Below are positions 56,442 to 64,000 of a stretch of 64,000 bases of DNA, piece after piece. This DNA comes from Sphingomonas chungangi. Its GTDB lineage: Bacteria; Pseudomonadota; Alphaproteobacteria; Sphingomonadales; Sphingomonadaceae. The notes below the pieces were generated by a model. That model saw nothing but the letters and a program-made list of their open reading frames with translations. It was not told where the DNA came from and did no database searches. The position numbers and the translations under genes are program-made. The first letter of the stretch is position 1. Each line of letters begins with the position of its first letter. The stretch is taken from the NCBI RefSeq assembly GCF_013778325.1, contig NZ_JACEIB010000026.1, positions 62,001-126,000 on the forward strand, read 5' to 3'.

Positions 56442-57026
56442 TCAGTGGCCGGCGAGCCGCTTTACCTCGGCCGATACCAGCCGCTCGACGATGCCGGGCA
56501 GCTCGCGATCCAGATACTCCTTGAGCATCGGCTTGAGCAGATCCGCCACCAGCCCTTCGAGCGTGTTGGACTTGCCCTCTTCGCTGCGCACCTGCAACTG
56601 GTTCAGCGCGGCGAAGGCGCTGCGGCTGGCCTCGGCCGAGGTCGAGGAGAGCAGCCCATCCAGCGCGCTGGCGGGGGCAAATGTTTTGGGCGCTTCGGCG
56701 GTGGCGGTTTCGGGCATCGGGCTGGTCAGCTCCAGAACATCGGGGGTTTCAGCGGCCTGCTCGACCACAGGCTCGGGCTCCGCTTCGGCCACCGGCTCGG
56801 CGGTGTCGATCTCGGCGTCCGGTTCCTCTACGCGCTCTTCCGGCTCGGGTTCCGCTTCCTCGACGGGCGCCACCACCGGGCTGGACGAGACGGCGGCCAT
56901 CGCCTCGCGGCGCAGCTTGGCCGGCCGCACGCCGACCGCCTCGCTGTCCTCGGCGATGATGCGCTTGATGGAGGCGAGGATGTCCTCCATCGACGGTTCT
57001 TGGTTCGGCTGGCCCATGAACCGCAT
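56442..57026 (-). CDS. popZ: PopZ-like polar organising protein (DUF2497)
   Basis: A 194-residue mostly disordered protein. The N-terminal conserved helix (EPSMEDILASIKRIIAED), long Glu/Pro/Ala/Val-rich middle (about 45-125) and C-terminal helical oligomerisation region (LVADLLKPMLKEYLDRELPGIVERLVSAEV) are the PopZ layout known from Caulobacter, where it forms polar condensates that tether ParB-bound origins. Start ATG 57026 or 57017. It lies between valS and tolC, the usual alphaproteobacterial position. Confidence 0.9.
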   Translation of the reverse strand: MRFMGQPNQEPSMEDILASIKRIIAEDSEAVGVRPAKLRREAMAAVSSSPVVAPVEEAEPEPEERVEEPDAEIDTAEPVAEAEPEPVVEQAAETPDVLELTSPMPETATAEAPKTFAPASALDGLLSSTSAEASRSAFAALNQLQVRSEEGKSNTLEGLVADLLKPMLKEYLDRELPGIVERLVSAEVKRLAGH

Positions 57027-57033
57027 GTTAGGC

Positions 57034-58500
57034 TCAGTTCCCGGCCGGTGTCACGGGGGGATTTTCGGGCACCATCAGCGGGCCGTAAACCGGCTTGGCG
57101 ATCGGCTGCGGCCTGGGATTCTCCTCCCAGTCGCTGATCGCATGCTTGGCACGGCGGTAATTCACCGTCGGATCGTACAGCGCGCCTCCCTCCAGACCGA
57201 GATGCTGGTAGTTCACCAGACCCATCGCCTCGAGCAGCTGGAAGCCCGCGACGTAGGAATCGTGCTGGGCGGACACCAGCGTCACCTCGCTGTTCAGCTT
57301 CTCCTGCTCGGCGTTGAGCACGTCGAGCACCTGGCGCAGGCCGGCGCTCTGCTCGGCCTGCACGCCCTCCAGCGCCAGCGTGTTGGCCTTCAGCGCCTCC
57401 TGGCTCGATTTGATGACGTCCAGAGTCGCCTGATAGCTGGAATAGGCCGAGCGCGCGTTGGCGACGACCTGACGCTCGGTCTCGGTCTGCGTCTCCATCG
57501 CCGCCTGCTCGAAATCCTGCGCCTGCCGGATCTGCGCCGAGGGGCCGCCGCCCTGATAGAGCGGCAGGTTGAGCGTGACGCCGACGGACGACGAATCGCC
57601 GACGAGGCTCTGCGCGCTCGTGTAGATGCTGCTCGCCCCCTGCGTATCGCGGAGGTAATTGTTGTTCGCCTGGGCCGAGATGGTCGGCATCCGGCTGGCC
57701 CGCGCCGTCGCGACATCGATATGCGCCGCGCGCACCGAGGCTGCGGCGGCGGCGATATCGGGATTGTTAGCGACCGCGGTGTCCTCCGCCTGATCCGGAT
57801 TCGCCGGCAGCATGGGGAGTGGCGGCGGCTGGTCCAGCGCGGTCGGCGAGCCGCCGATGATGCGGCGGTAATTCTCCTCGCTGGCGACGAGGTTCGATCG
57901 CGCGGTCGTCAGCTGCGCCTGCCCGTCGAGCAGGCGCGCCTGGCTCTGCGCCACGTCGGTGCGGGTCAGCGTGCCGGCCTGGAACTGGTCGCTGGTCGCC
58001 TCCAGATTGGTCTGGAGCACCTTCACGTTATTCTCGTTGAGGCCGACGATCGCACGATCGCGCAGCACGTCCATATAGGCGGTGACCGCCTGCACGAACA
58101 CCTGCCCCTCGGTCGACCGCAGCGACTGGCGCCCCGAATCCACGCGCGCATCCGCCGCCTTCACGGCGTTGCGCACGCGCCCGCCCTGATAGAGCGGCAC
58201 GCTGAGCTGCGCGCCGGCGGTGACCTGCTGGTTGAAGCTCTGGAACTTGCGGAGATTGTCGACGCCCTGGGTCAGTCCGGCGCTGACGCCCAACGTCGGG
58301 CGGCCCTGCGCGCGCGCGATCGCGGACTGCTCGTCCGTCGCGCGCAGCTGGGCACGCGCGCCGGTGAGCGTGGGATTGCCCTGATAGGCGGCGACCAGCG
58401 CCTCCGACAGGGTGGTTGCGCTCGCGGCCTGCGGAAGCATCAGCCCAGTGGCGAGGGCCATCCACGCCGCTCCCGCCTTCACACTCACGCGCACCATCAT
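57034..58500 (-). CDS. tolC: TolC family outer-membrane efflux protein
   Basis: A 488-residue exported protein with a signal peptide ending QAASA (about residue 28) and two outer-membrane efflux repeats. The first repeat has TLSEALVAAYQGNPTL, GLTQGVDNLRKFQSF and YQGGRVRNAVKAADA; the second has LTLNLPLYQGGGPSAQIRQA and VLDVLNAEQEKLNSEV. It forms the trimeric exit duct for RND or type I export systems. The C-terminal tail is Pro-rich (PLMVPENPPVTPAGN). It precedes popZ by seven bases and follows the Pcm-like gene by 18. Confidence 0.94.
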   Translation of the reverse strand: MMVRVSVKAGAAWMALATGLMLPQAASATTLSEALVAAYQGNPTLTGARAQLRATDEQSAIARAQGRPTLGVSAGLTQGVDNLRKFQSFNQQVTAGAQLSVPLYQGGRVRNAVKAADARVDSGRQSLRSTEGQVFVQAVTAYMDVLRDRAIVGLNENNVKVLQTNLEATSDQFQAGTLTRTDVAQSQARLLDGQAQLTTARSNLVASEENYRRIIGGSPTALDQPPPLPMLPANPDQAEDTAVANNPDIAAAAASVRAAHIDVATARASRMPTISAQANNNYLRDTQGASSIYTSAQSLVGDSSSVGVTLNLPLYQGGGPSAQIRQAQDFEQAAMETQTETERQVVANARSAYSSYQATLDVIKSSQEALKANTLALEGVQAEQSAGLRQVLDVLNAEQEKLNSEVTLVSAQHDSYVAGFQLLEAMGLVNYQHLGLEGGALYDPTVNYRRAKHAISDWEENPRPQPIAKPVYGPLMVPENPPVTPAGN

Positions 58501-58518
58501 CCCCCCTTGCGATTGACC

Positions 58519-59148
58519 CTAGAAGGTGAAAGCCGGCGCCGGCGCGAAGCCGGGCAGCACCGCGGTCTCGACGTCTGCGAAGATATCGAGGCCGAAACCA
58601 CCGGCCGCGCGCCGCCCGATGACGAGGCGGGTGACGCCCCGCTCGTTCACCGCACCGACGAGGCGACCACCCTCGGCCAGCTGGTCGACGATCGCGTCGG
58701 GAACGCGCTCGACCGCTCCGTCGATATAGATGAGATCGTAGGGCGCGGCCTCGGGCCAGCCGGCGGCCAGCGGCCCTTCGACGGTGGCCACCTGCGCGCG
58801 GGCGACGAGCGCTGGCGATTCCTCGAGCGCGGTCACCGCACAGCCCATCTCCGCCAGCAGCGCGGCGACATAGCCGGTGGCCGATCCGACGACGAGCGCC
58901 TTCTCGCCGAAGCGCGGCCGGGCGACGCCGAGCAGCCGGCCGGTCGCGATCGGCGGATTGAGCGCACGGCCCTCGCCCAACGGCACCATCGTGTCGCGAT
59001 AGCAGACCGCGCCCTGCCCCTCGCCCGCGAAGAGCTCGCGCGGCACCGAGGCCATCGCCGCCAGCACGGCGGCGTCGGTCACCTTGTTGGTGCGCAGCTG
59101 GTTCGACACCATGGCGCTCCGCAGCGACGAGAAATCGGGTCCGCTCAT
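58519..59148 (-). CDS. pcm: Protein-L-isoaspartate O-methyltransferase family protein
   Basis: A 209-residue SAM-dependent methyltransferase of the PCMT fold: MVSNQLRTNKVTDAAVLAAM at the N-terminus, VPRELFAG, the SAM motif ALVVGSATGYVAALLAEMG, and the IYIDGAVE strand. The classical PIMT motif has Gly-Thr/Ser-Gly-Tyr followed by an acidic residue; here it is GSATGYVAAL, so activity on isoaspartyl residues is likely but not certain. It is the first gene of pcm-tolC-popZ and its promoter region adjoins the tRNA-Cys. Confidence 0.85.
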   Translation of the reverse strand: MSGPDFSSLRSAMVSNQLRTNKVTDAAVLAAMASVPRELFAGEGQGAVCYRDTMVPLGEGRALNPPIATGRLLGVARPRFGEKALVVGSATGYVAALLAEMGCAVTALEESPALVARAQVATVEGPLAAGWPEAAPYDLIYIDGAVERVPDAIVDQLAEGGRLVGAVNERGVTRLVIGRRAAGGFGLDIFADVETAVLPGFAPAPAFTF

Positions 59149-59304
59149 ATTTCAGCCCTCGCACAACTGTGTTAGTTTGACAATACAGTAATTTCCGAAA
59201 CGATCTCTAGGACGTCCCTTGCCGCGTCGCAACGAGGATCGGATGCTCGCGCGCCTCGGCCATTGACAGGACGGCCCGCCCGTCGCATTGGGCGCCGCTC
59301 TGGC

Positions 59305-59378
59305 GGCCCGATGGCGGAGTGGTTACGCACCGGACTGCAAATCCGTTTACGCCGGTTCGATTCCGGCTCGGGCCTCCA
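59305..59378 (+). tRNA. tRNA-Cys (anticodon GCA)
   Basis: A 74-base cloverleaf with CCA encoded. Acceptor stem GGCCCGA pairs with TCGGGCC; anticodon loop CTGCAAA has GCA at 59337-59339; T arm CCGGTTCGATTCCGG. Its 3' end faces the lower-GC cassette to the right, the arrangement expected if an element integrated into the tRNA 3' end. A second copy of the 3' end is not in the window. Confidence 0.96.
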
Positions 59379-59386
59379 GACTTTTG

Positions 59387-59407
59387 GCAGTTTTCCACAG
59401 AAACTGC
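59387..59407 (+). terminator. Hairpin directly downstream of tRNA-Cys
   Basis: GCAGTTT (59387-59393) pairs with AAACTGC (59401-59407) across TCCACAG; a loose T-rich stretch (TCATCTTTTC) follows. It could terminate the tRNA transcript or form part of an attachment-site region. Confidence 0.4.
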
Positions 59408-59542
59408 TCATCTTTTCAAAACCAGCAATTTGAGGCTGATTTTGAATAGCGCGGAGGCCGGATCCCGGCCAGCCTCCATCAGCTCCCAGCCTCGGCTTGA
59501 CCCCGAATCGCCAGCTCCCTGGGGCGATCCGAGCACTGCGCC

Positions 59543-60661
59543 TCAGCCTTGCGAAAACTGCCGCCGCAGCGGCACGAGGATATCCTCAATCAGCGGCGCA
59601 CGATCCAAGCGCAGTGCCGCCCGGCGAATGCACATCGTGATCGGCCGGCGCTCCTGCTGTCCCATCGGTATCTGCATCGAATTACCGCTCGCAGCCTGCT
59701 GGGCGCGCGTTCTCCATGCCCGGTACTCACCGCCCGAGATGTGAGCCGCCACGCCCAGATGGGTCAGGCGCTGCGTGGAGTCGATCTGTTCGATCGTCGC
59801 GGCGGCGTACCCGAGAGCAGCAGTGAGGCGGTCGCGAACCACCTCTTCGATGATCATCATGCCGCCGAAGCCGCCCATCCGGTCTCGGGAGGCAGTGTCC
59901 TCGAGAGAGAGGAGGAAGAGCATGGCGCCCTGCTCCGTGAGGCGGATCGATGCGCCACGATCCTGGCCGACGACGAGGTCCGAGCCGTCGAGCCTGACGG
60001 CGCTGCCCTTCGTGCGGTCGAAGAGGCGGTTCTCCCCATAGATCGCGGTCTGCTCGAGTTGCTCACCGAGCCTGGGGTCTTCCATCTGCATGGGACGGAG
60101 AATGCGTTGGACAGGGCCGCCGACGATCGCGACCGCGAGAGAGGTGTCCGAGCTCTGGTTGCGGCGCTCTGCCGGGATCAAGGCCGCGGCCTGGGAGATG
60201 AGCTGATCCTGGTCCACCGGTGCAACGGCTTTCGCCAGAGTGTAATCGTGGAGAGCGCGGGTGATCCCGTCCTGTAGCTGCTCGACGGTCCTGAAGCCTT
60301 CGCGGAAGAGGCCACCCTCCCATGCCTGAACCTCGTCGATGAACGCTCTCTGGTCCGGCTCGGGATCGACACCCTGCTGGATGAAGGCGAGAACGGGGCG
60401 GCTGTCCCGCGCCTCGCGATACTCCTGATGCGTGGCGGAGATCGTCGAGCCGGCGGGCACGAAGCCGTACCGGGGTCCGAGGATGAGCACGACGACATCC
60501 GCCGAGCGCACGCCCTGCATGCAGGCGACCTGGGACGAGTTGGGCTGGGCGCCGAAGTCCTCAGCCATCACAGCTTCGTTCCGCAGGGCGACTACAGCCC
60601 GCCGAGCGGCATCGCGATAGGGCTCGAATCCCGAGATGAGAGAGCTGATGAAGACCTTCAT
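59543..60661 (-). CDS. DUF4062 domain protein with uncharacterised C-terminal domain
   Basis: A 372-residue soluble protein. Residues 1 to about 145 fit DUF4062: VFISSLISGFEPYR, AMAEDF-like VMAEDFGAQ, the SSQVACMQGVRSADVVVLILGPRYG core, and the HQEYREA segment. DUF4062 is an N-terminal sensor or effector-like domain often found with NTPase or repeat modules; here it is followed instead by about 225 residues with no recognisable motif. The ATG overlaps the stop of the glycosylase-like gene (ATGA 60658-60661). It is the last gene of the minus-strand cassette before the tRNA-Cys. Confidence 0.75.
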   Translation of the reverse strand: MKVFISSLISGFEPYRDAARRAVVALRNEAVMAEDFGAQPNSSQVACMQGVRSADVVVLILGPRYGFVPAGSTISATHQEYREARDSRPVLAFIQQGVDPEPDQRAFIDEVQAWEGGLFREGFRTVEQLQDGITRALHDYTLAKAVAPVDQDQLISQAAALIPAERRNQSSDTSLAVAIVGGPVQRILRPMQMEDPRLGEQLEQTAIYGENRLFDRTKGSAVRLDGSDLVVGQDRGASIRLTEQGAMLFLLSLEDTASRDRMGGFGGMMIIEEVVRDRLTAALGYAAATIEQIDSTQRLTHLGVAAHISGGEYRAWRTRAQQAASGNSMQIPMGQQERRPITMCIRRAALRLDRAPLIEDILVPLRRQFSQG

Positions 60662-61335
60662 GATGTCAGCCTCTCCGCTAGTTCAGTGGAAACCCGAGAC
60701 CAGTCGGCATTGGCAACCCGGGCGCCTGTTGGGTGCAGTATGCCGATGGCGGGCCGCTCCGCTATAATTCCTTCGAGGAGCAGATCCCGCTTGCCTGTGC
60801 GATCCCTAAGTACGGTGCGTCTGTGATGTGCGTGAGCGTTGAACGTCGCGGTGCCCAACACGATTATGAGAGCGGGTTCCAGAACCCGGATCAGATCCTT
60901 GATCTCTTCCGCAGACCAGCGCTCGAGCTTCATGCGCACCATAGGGGCGACGTCGCTCCAAGGGTAACGGCTCCCAGGTCCGGCATTGATCGAGCTGCTT
61001 TTGAAGAAGAGAAAATTCGTCTGGATGGCGGTGTCGAGTGCGTCGGATCTGCCGGCTTCCGCGAAGATCGATCGGATCTTGATAGCCAGTGGCCATTGCG
61101 CCTCGGAAATGTAGGAAGTCACCGGCCATGTAGTATCTTCACTTGGCCTATGATCATGAGCACCGAAGCCCGGATTCGCACCGATAATCATGACGGCCGG
61201 ACGATAGGCTGGCGGTCCGCTGAGGACATCGAAGCCGCATGCGCCGCCGAAGAGATCCTCGCGGTGCTTTCCCCACATTTCATTCACGCGCCCATAGAGG
61301 CCGCGAGCGTATGCGTGTATGTCCAACTCCGACAT
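60658..61335 (-). CDS. Uracil/thymine-DNA-glycosylase-like protein
   Basis: About 225 residues. The strand-loop VMIIGANPGFG (motif 1, GANPG at 52-56), the strand TNFLFFKSS (106-114), the strand ALIIVLGTATFNA (155-167) and the HPTGAR loop (motif 2, 201-206) follow the order of the UDG superfamily. GxNPG resembles the Mug/TDG branch. Assignment rests on these motifs alone; a general catalytic Asn follows in GANPG. ATG 61335 is preferred, TTG 61353 is possible. It lies 68 bases after the Type ISP gene and is coupled to the DUF4062 gene, so it is probably part of one defence operon. Confidence 0.6.
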   Translation of the reverse strand: MSELDIHAYARGLYGRVNEMWGKHREDLFGGACGFDVLSGPPAYRPAVMIIGANPGFGAHDHRPSEDTTWPVTSYISEAQWPLAIKIRSIFAEAGRSDALDTAIQTNFLFFKSSSINAGPGSRYPWSDVAPMVRMKLERWSAEEIKDLIRVLEPALIIVLGTATFNAHAHHRRTVLRDRTGKRDLLLEGIIAERPAIGILHPTGARVANADWSRVSTELAERLTS

Positions 61336-61403
61336 GCCCTGACCCCGGCTCAACCGATCATAGGCATAGGACGGTGTTCCTGCTCATAATGTTCCGGCCC
61401 AGT

Positions 61404-64000
61404 TCACCCAGGAAGCGAGTAGGCGTCATCACGACAGCCCTCATAGTTGAAGTTTAGCTTGTCGGTGAGCAGTACAAGGGATGTCAGACGGCGAGCCATT
61501 CCGGTGATCTCACGGGCTTCGCTCGTTGTAAGCGCACGTCCCATGACCGCCTCCTCTCGATACGAGAGCCATTTCTTCATGACGTTGTAGCCGCCGATCA
61601 CATAGTCCCAGGCCGCTGCGGGGATGCCGCTCCAGCATGTGTCGTCGTTCAGGTGAACGTCGACGGCATGTCCAAGCAGGCCGAAACCACGGTCCTCCTC
61701 GATGCCTTGCGCCAGAAGCCCCTCACGGATGACATGGCGTTCCTCGTCAGTCCAATCCCGAATGGTCGTTCGGCCCCGTCCGGGATTGATCTTACCCTTC
61801 GAGTCCCTTGCGCCCCAACCGGCGGTGACCTTCAGATTGGTATTCGAAATCCTGCCTAGAAGCCGAAGATGCGGAGCGACCGTCCCTGAGGTGACGCCGG
61901 GAACCTGCGCCTCGCCGTCGAGCAGAGCGGACACACTTGCTCCCAAGGCGACCGAGGCCTCGAGTTGCTGCCTTGCGTTCGGCAGCGGGAGGCGCGGCCA
62001 GTCGATTGCCACGCCCGCAGCATTCTCCTCGAGATAGAGCGGTGAATACGCGATCGCGAGCGCATGGAGCCACGGTGCTTCAGCAGACTGGGCGTCATGA
62101 TCAGGATTCGGCATCCCGATCGCGTCGAGCCATGTCCGAGCGATGATGGAAAGATTAGGCCCAGATGACGCTGGCAAGAGTCCCTGTGCCGGTTCACGCT
62201 TAGTGAACGGGATGTAGTAGGCGTGGCCGCGAAGGGCATCGTTGTCGCCTAGGCAGCGCGTGAAGAAGAGCGGTACGCCTTCCGGCTGCGCCACGCCGCT
62301 TGGTCTCGACATCAGAAAGCGGTTGCCACCGGAGAACTGTTTCCAGAGCGCCGGACGAGGCTCATTCCAGAGCGGCCGGTTCTCCGAGTAATAGGCACTG
62401 CGCACGTCGAAGGGTCGCACGACGTATCGAACGAGCTGATCTGCGGAATAGCCGACATTCGCCGACAGGATTTTGGATCTGGCCTTCTTGGCATCGTATC
62501 TGGCCGCGTCACGCAACAGCGGATGGCCCTGCTTCTTGAGCGTATCCCAATCGAAGTCGGCATCGAAGTATTGCCTCATTCGGGATTCGATAGAGGCCGG
62601 TTCGATGTCGATGAGCGCACCGGCCCTCTTTTCCATCAGACCATTGATCGGGTCGGCTTCGGCCAAATCGATTAGCTTGGGCCAAGCTAGATATGCGGTT
62701 CCCACATCGCGGGGACGGAACGAAAGCCGGTTCCAGGCCTGGGGGTTCGCCGCCTCGTAGGGGTGTTCATTCGATTCTGGCTCAAGACTGGCAAGAAGTT
62801 GCTCCCGCTTACCCGCGCCCCAGAAATCGCGATAGCGGACGATCGCGTTCCCTGATGGATCACCGCGGCGGACGAATGTGCCGACCGCAGTACCCACGCG
62901 GATCCCGGCCCGATTGTATGATGTCGAAAAGATTGACGGATCAGGCGCCCCATCCGGGGTCTTCTTCCCGGTTTCCCGAGAGTCGCCGTTGAGGGAGTCG
63001 ATCCAGATCTCGTCGAAGCCTTCCAGAAGCTTTTGGCGGGCGACGACGAACGAGGGATCGCTCAGATACGAGTAGCTCGAGATGTAGCTGATCACACCAC
63101 GCCCGGTCGTTCGGATCCGTCGTTCCGCAACGCGCAGGAAGCGGACGTAGAGCTCGTCCAGGTTGAATTTCTTGATGCGCCAATCCGAGATGAGGCCATC
63201 CTTGTAGGGTTCGACCAGCCCGGATTCCTCATCGGGGCTCGTCCCCGCGAACGCGTTGTAGGGGGGATTGCCGAGGACGACGAGAACCGGAACCTCTCGT
63301 TTGACGTGTTCCGCCTGGTCGCGTTCTTGTTCGAGTTCCGGGAACATGGACAAAGTGGCCTTCGCGCCAACGGGAGGCTCCCAACCGGTCAACGCATTCG
63401 TCAGATAGATCCCCGGGCGTTCTCCCTTCTCCGCATCGATCGGTGCGTCGAAACCATCCAGGAGTTCGCCGATCTGCCAGTGCGCGATCACGAAGGGTGC
63501 CGACATGATCTCGAACCCGAAGATGCGCTTCTGTGCAGCCAACTTCACGTCCTGGCCGACGAGCGGATCGTCGTTCTTCGCCCGGAGCGTGCTGTTGATC
63601 TTGCGCAGCACCTCGATCACGTATGCACCCGTCCCGCAGCACGGGTCGAGGATGTAGACGTTCTCGTCTGCCAGGCCGTCCTCGATCCCAAGCTCCGTAC
63701 GCAAGGCCATGTCGACCCGTTCGACCATGTAGCGCACGATCTCCTTGGGCGTGTACCAGACCCCCATCTCCTTCCGGAGTTCAGGGTCGTAGGCCTCCAG
63801 GAACGGCTCGTAGAAGTGCTGGACCGCGTCGGTGTCGTCGAAGTCCTTGAAGAAGGCCTCTCGGTCTACCCGGTTGAGAGCGTCGCTCGCCCGATCAAGG
63901 ATGTGAGTGATGCCGAGAGGAGCGAGCCGGCTCGGCTTGGCGATCTCCTCGAAGAGGATACGGATCATGGGAACGGTGATGACGTACGCAGCGGATTGCC
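61404..64000 (-). CDS. Type ISP-like restriction-modification enzyme, C-terminal part (5' end beyond window)
   Basis: At least 865 residues are visible and the frame is still open at the right edge, so the start is outside. The visible part has the coupler-type stretch SRLAPLGITHILDRASDALNRV, then an N6-adenine methyltransferase domain with motif X region GVWYTPKEIVRYMV, SAM motif I LDPCCGTGAYVIEVL and catalytic NPPY (VLGNPPYNAF). About 450 residues follow that match a target-recognition region. Type ISP enzymes such as LlaBIII carry a nuclease and SF2 helicase N-terminal to this, probably in the missing part. The enzyme would methylate host DNA and cut unmethylated phage DNA. Confidence 0.85.
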   Translation of the reverse strand, partial: QSAAYVITVPMIRILFEEIAKPSRLAPLGITHILDRASDALNRVDREAFFKDFDDTDAVQHFYEPFLEAYDPELRKEMGVWYTPKEIVRYMVERVDMALRTELGIEDGLADENVYILDPCCGTGAYVIEVLRKINSTLRAKNDDPLVGQDVKLAAQKRIFGFEIMSAPFVIAHWQIGELLDGFDAPIDAEKGERPGIYLTNALTGWEPPVGAKATLSMFPELEQERDQAEHVKREVPVLVVLGNPPYNAFAGTSPDEESGLVEPYKDGLISDWRIKKFNLDELYVRFLRVAERRIRTTGRGVISYISSYSYLSDPSFVVARQKLLEGFDEIWIDSLNGDSRETGKKTPDGAPDPSIFSTSYNRAGIRVGTAVGTFVRRGDPSGNAIVRYRDFWGAGKREQLLASLEPESNEHPYEAANPQAWNRLSFRPRDVGTAYLAWPKLIDLAEADPINGLMEKRAGALIDIEPASIESRMRQYFDADFDWDTLKKQGHPLLRDAARYDAKKARSKILSANVGYSADQLVRYVVRPFDVRSAYYSENRPLWNEPRPALWKQFSGGNRFLMSRPSGVAQPEGVPLFFTRCLGDNDALRGHAYYIPFTKREPAQGLLPASSGPNLSIIARTWLDAIGMPNPDHDAQSAEAPWLHALAIAYSPLYLEENAAGVAIDWPRLPLPNARQQLEASVALGASVSALLDGEAQVPGVTSGTVAPHLRLLGRISNTNLKVTAGWGARDSKGKINPGRGRTTIRDWTDEERHVIREGLLAQGIEEDRGFGLLGHAVDVHLNDDTCWSGIPAAAWDYVIGGYNVMKKWLSYREEAVMGRALTTSEAREITGMARRLTSLVLLTDKLNFNYEGCRDDAYSLPG

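Noticed and set aside
53924-56524. 866-codon plus-strand open frame opposite valS
   Set aside because: A shadow frame caused by high GC at third codon positions; no domain, His/Arg/Gly-rich composition, and valS is unquestionable.
56491-59175. 894-codon plus-strand open frame opposite popZ, tolC and pcm
   Set aside because: Runs antisense through three recognisable genes and has no motif of its own.
59172-59411. Minus-strand open frame reading PEPESNRRKRICSP across the tRNA-Cys
   Set aside because: This is the well-known spurious protein produced by translating the antisense of a tRNA gene.

Overview
The window is GC-rich (hand counts on sampled 60-base lines give about 65-73% in the core) and its gene content and order are those of a sphingomonad alphaproteobacterium (Sphingomonas or a close relative). 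Indicators are dusB-ntrB-ntrC-ntrY-ntrX, trpF-trpB-trpA-accD-folC, valS-popZ-tolC-pcm, a fused ispDF, an UrcA-family secreted protein, a fused double-domain Hfq followed by hflX, and DUF885 metallopeptidase-like proteins. Genes are densely packed and 4-base start/stop overlaps (ATGA, GTGA, TTGA) are very common.

Layout. 1-4.5 kb: start of a UvrD/PcrA helicase, an UrcA protein, rsmD and a 23S pseudouridine synthase (minus), then a single-domain response regulator and an AmpG-type permease (plus). 4.5-9.7 kb: trpF-trpB-small membrane ORF-trpA-accD-folC on the minus strand. 9.7-19.7 kb: PPK2, S9 and S10 serine peptidases, a thioesterase, a flavoprotein, a mechanosensitive channel and MazG. 20-31 kb: gmk, hfq-hflX, and a dusB-ntrBC-ntrYX nitrogen-signalling cluster ending in a conserved hypothetical gene. 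31-35.6 kb: ispDF, a small secreted protein, CinA/PncC, a COQ10/RatA-type lipid-binding protein, lipA and a beta carbonic anhydrase, interleaved with three copies of an inverted intergenic repeat. 35.6-43.3 kb: a GT-C membrane protein, a secreted protein behind a good general-stress (EcfG) promoter candidate, ettA, and a GH130/GT4 pair. 43.5-53.7 kb: a small lipoprotein, tRNA-Pro, a phage CII-like regulator, two tandem DUF885 proteins, YjbQ, DUF1993, GNAT, hemB, a diacylglycerol-kinase-like protein, MATE and a second GNAT. 53.7-59.1 kb: valS, popZ, tolC, pcm.

The right end (59.3-64 kb) differs. Directly after a tRNA-Cys gene comes a lower-GC (about 58-63% in sampled lines) minus-strand cassette. 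It holds a large Type ISP-like restriction-modification enzyme (its N-terminal half lies beyond the window), a protein with uracil/thymine-DNA-glycosylase-like motifs, and a DUF4062 protein whose start overlaps the glycosylase-like stop codon. This looks like the edge of a tRNA-integrated defence island and is the best candidate here for an undescribed system. Other points of interest are the fused Hfq with an asymmetric second domain, a 68-residue membrane ORF coupled between trpB and trpA, an NtrX without GAFTGA, and an over-represented TGACGTCA palindrome that sits at several gene junctions.
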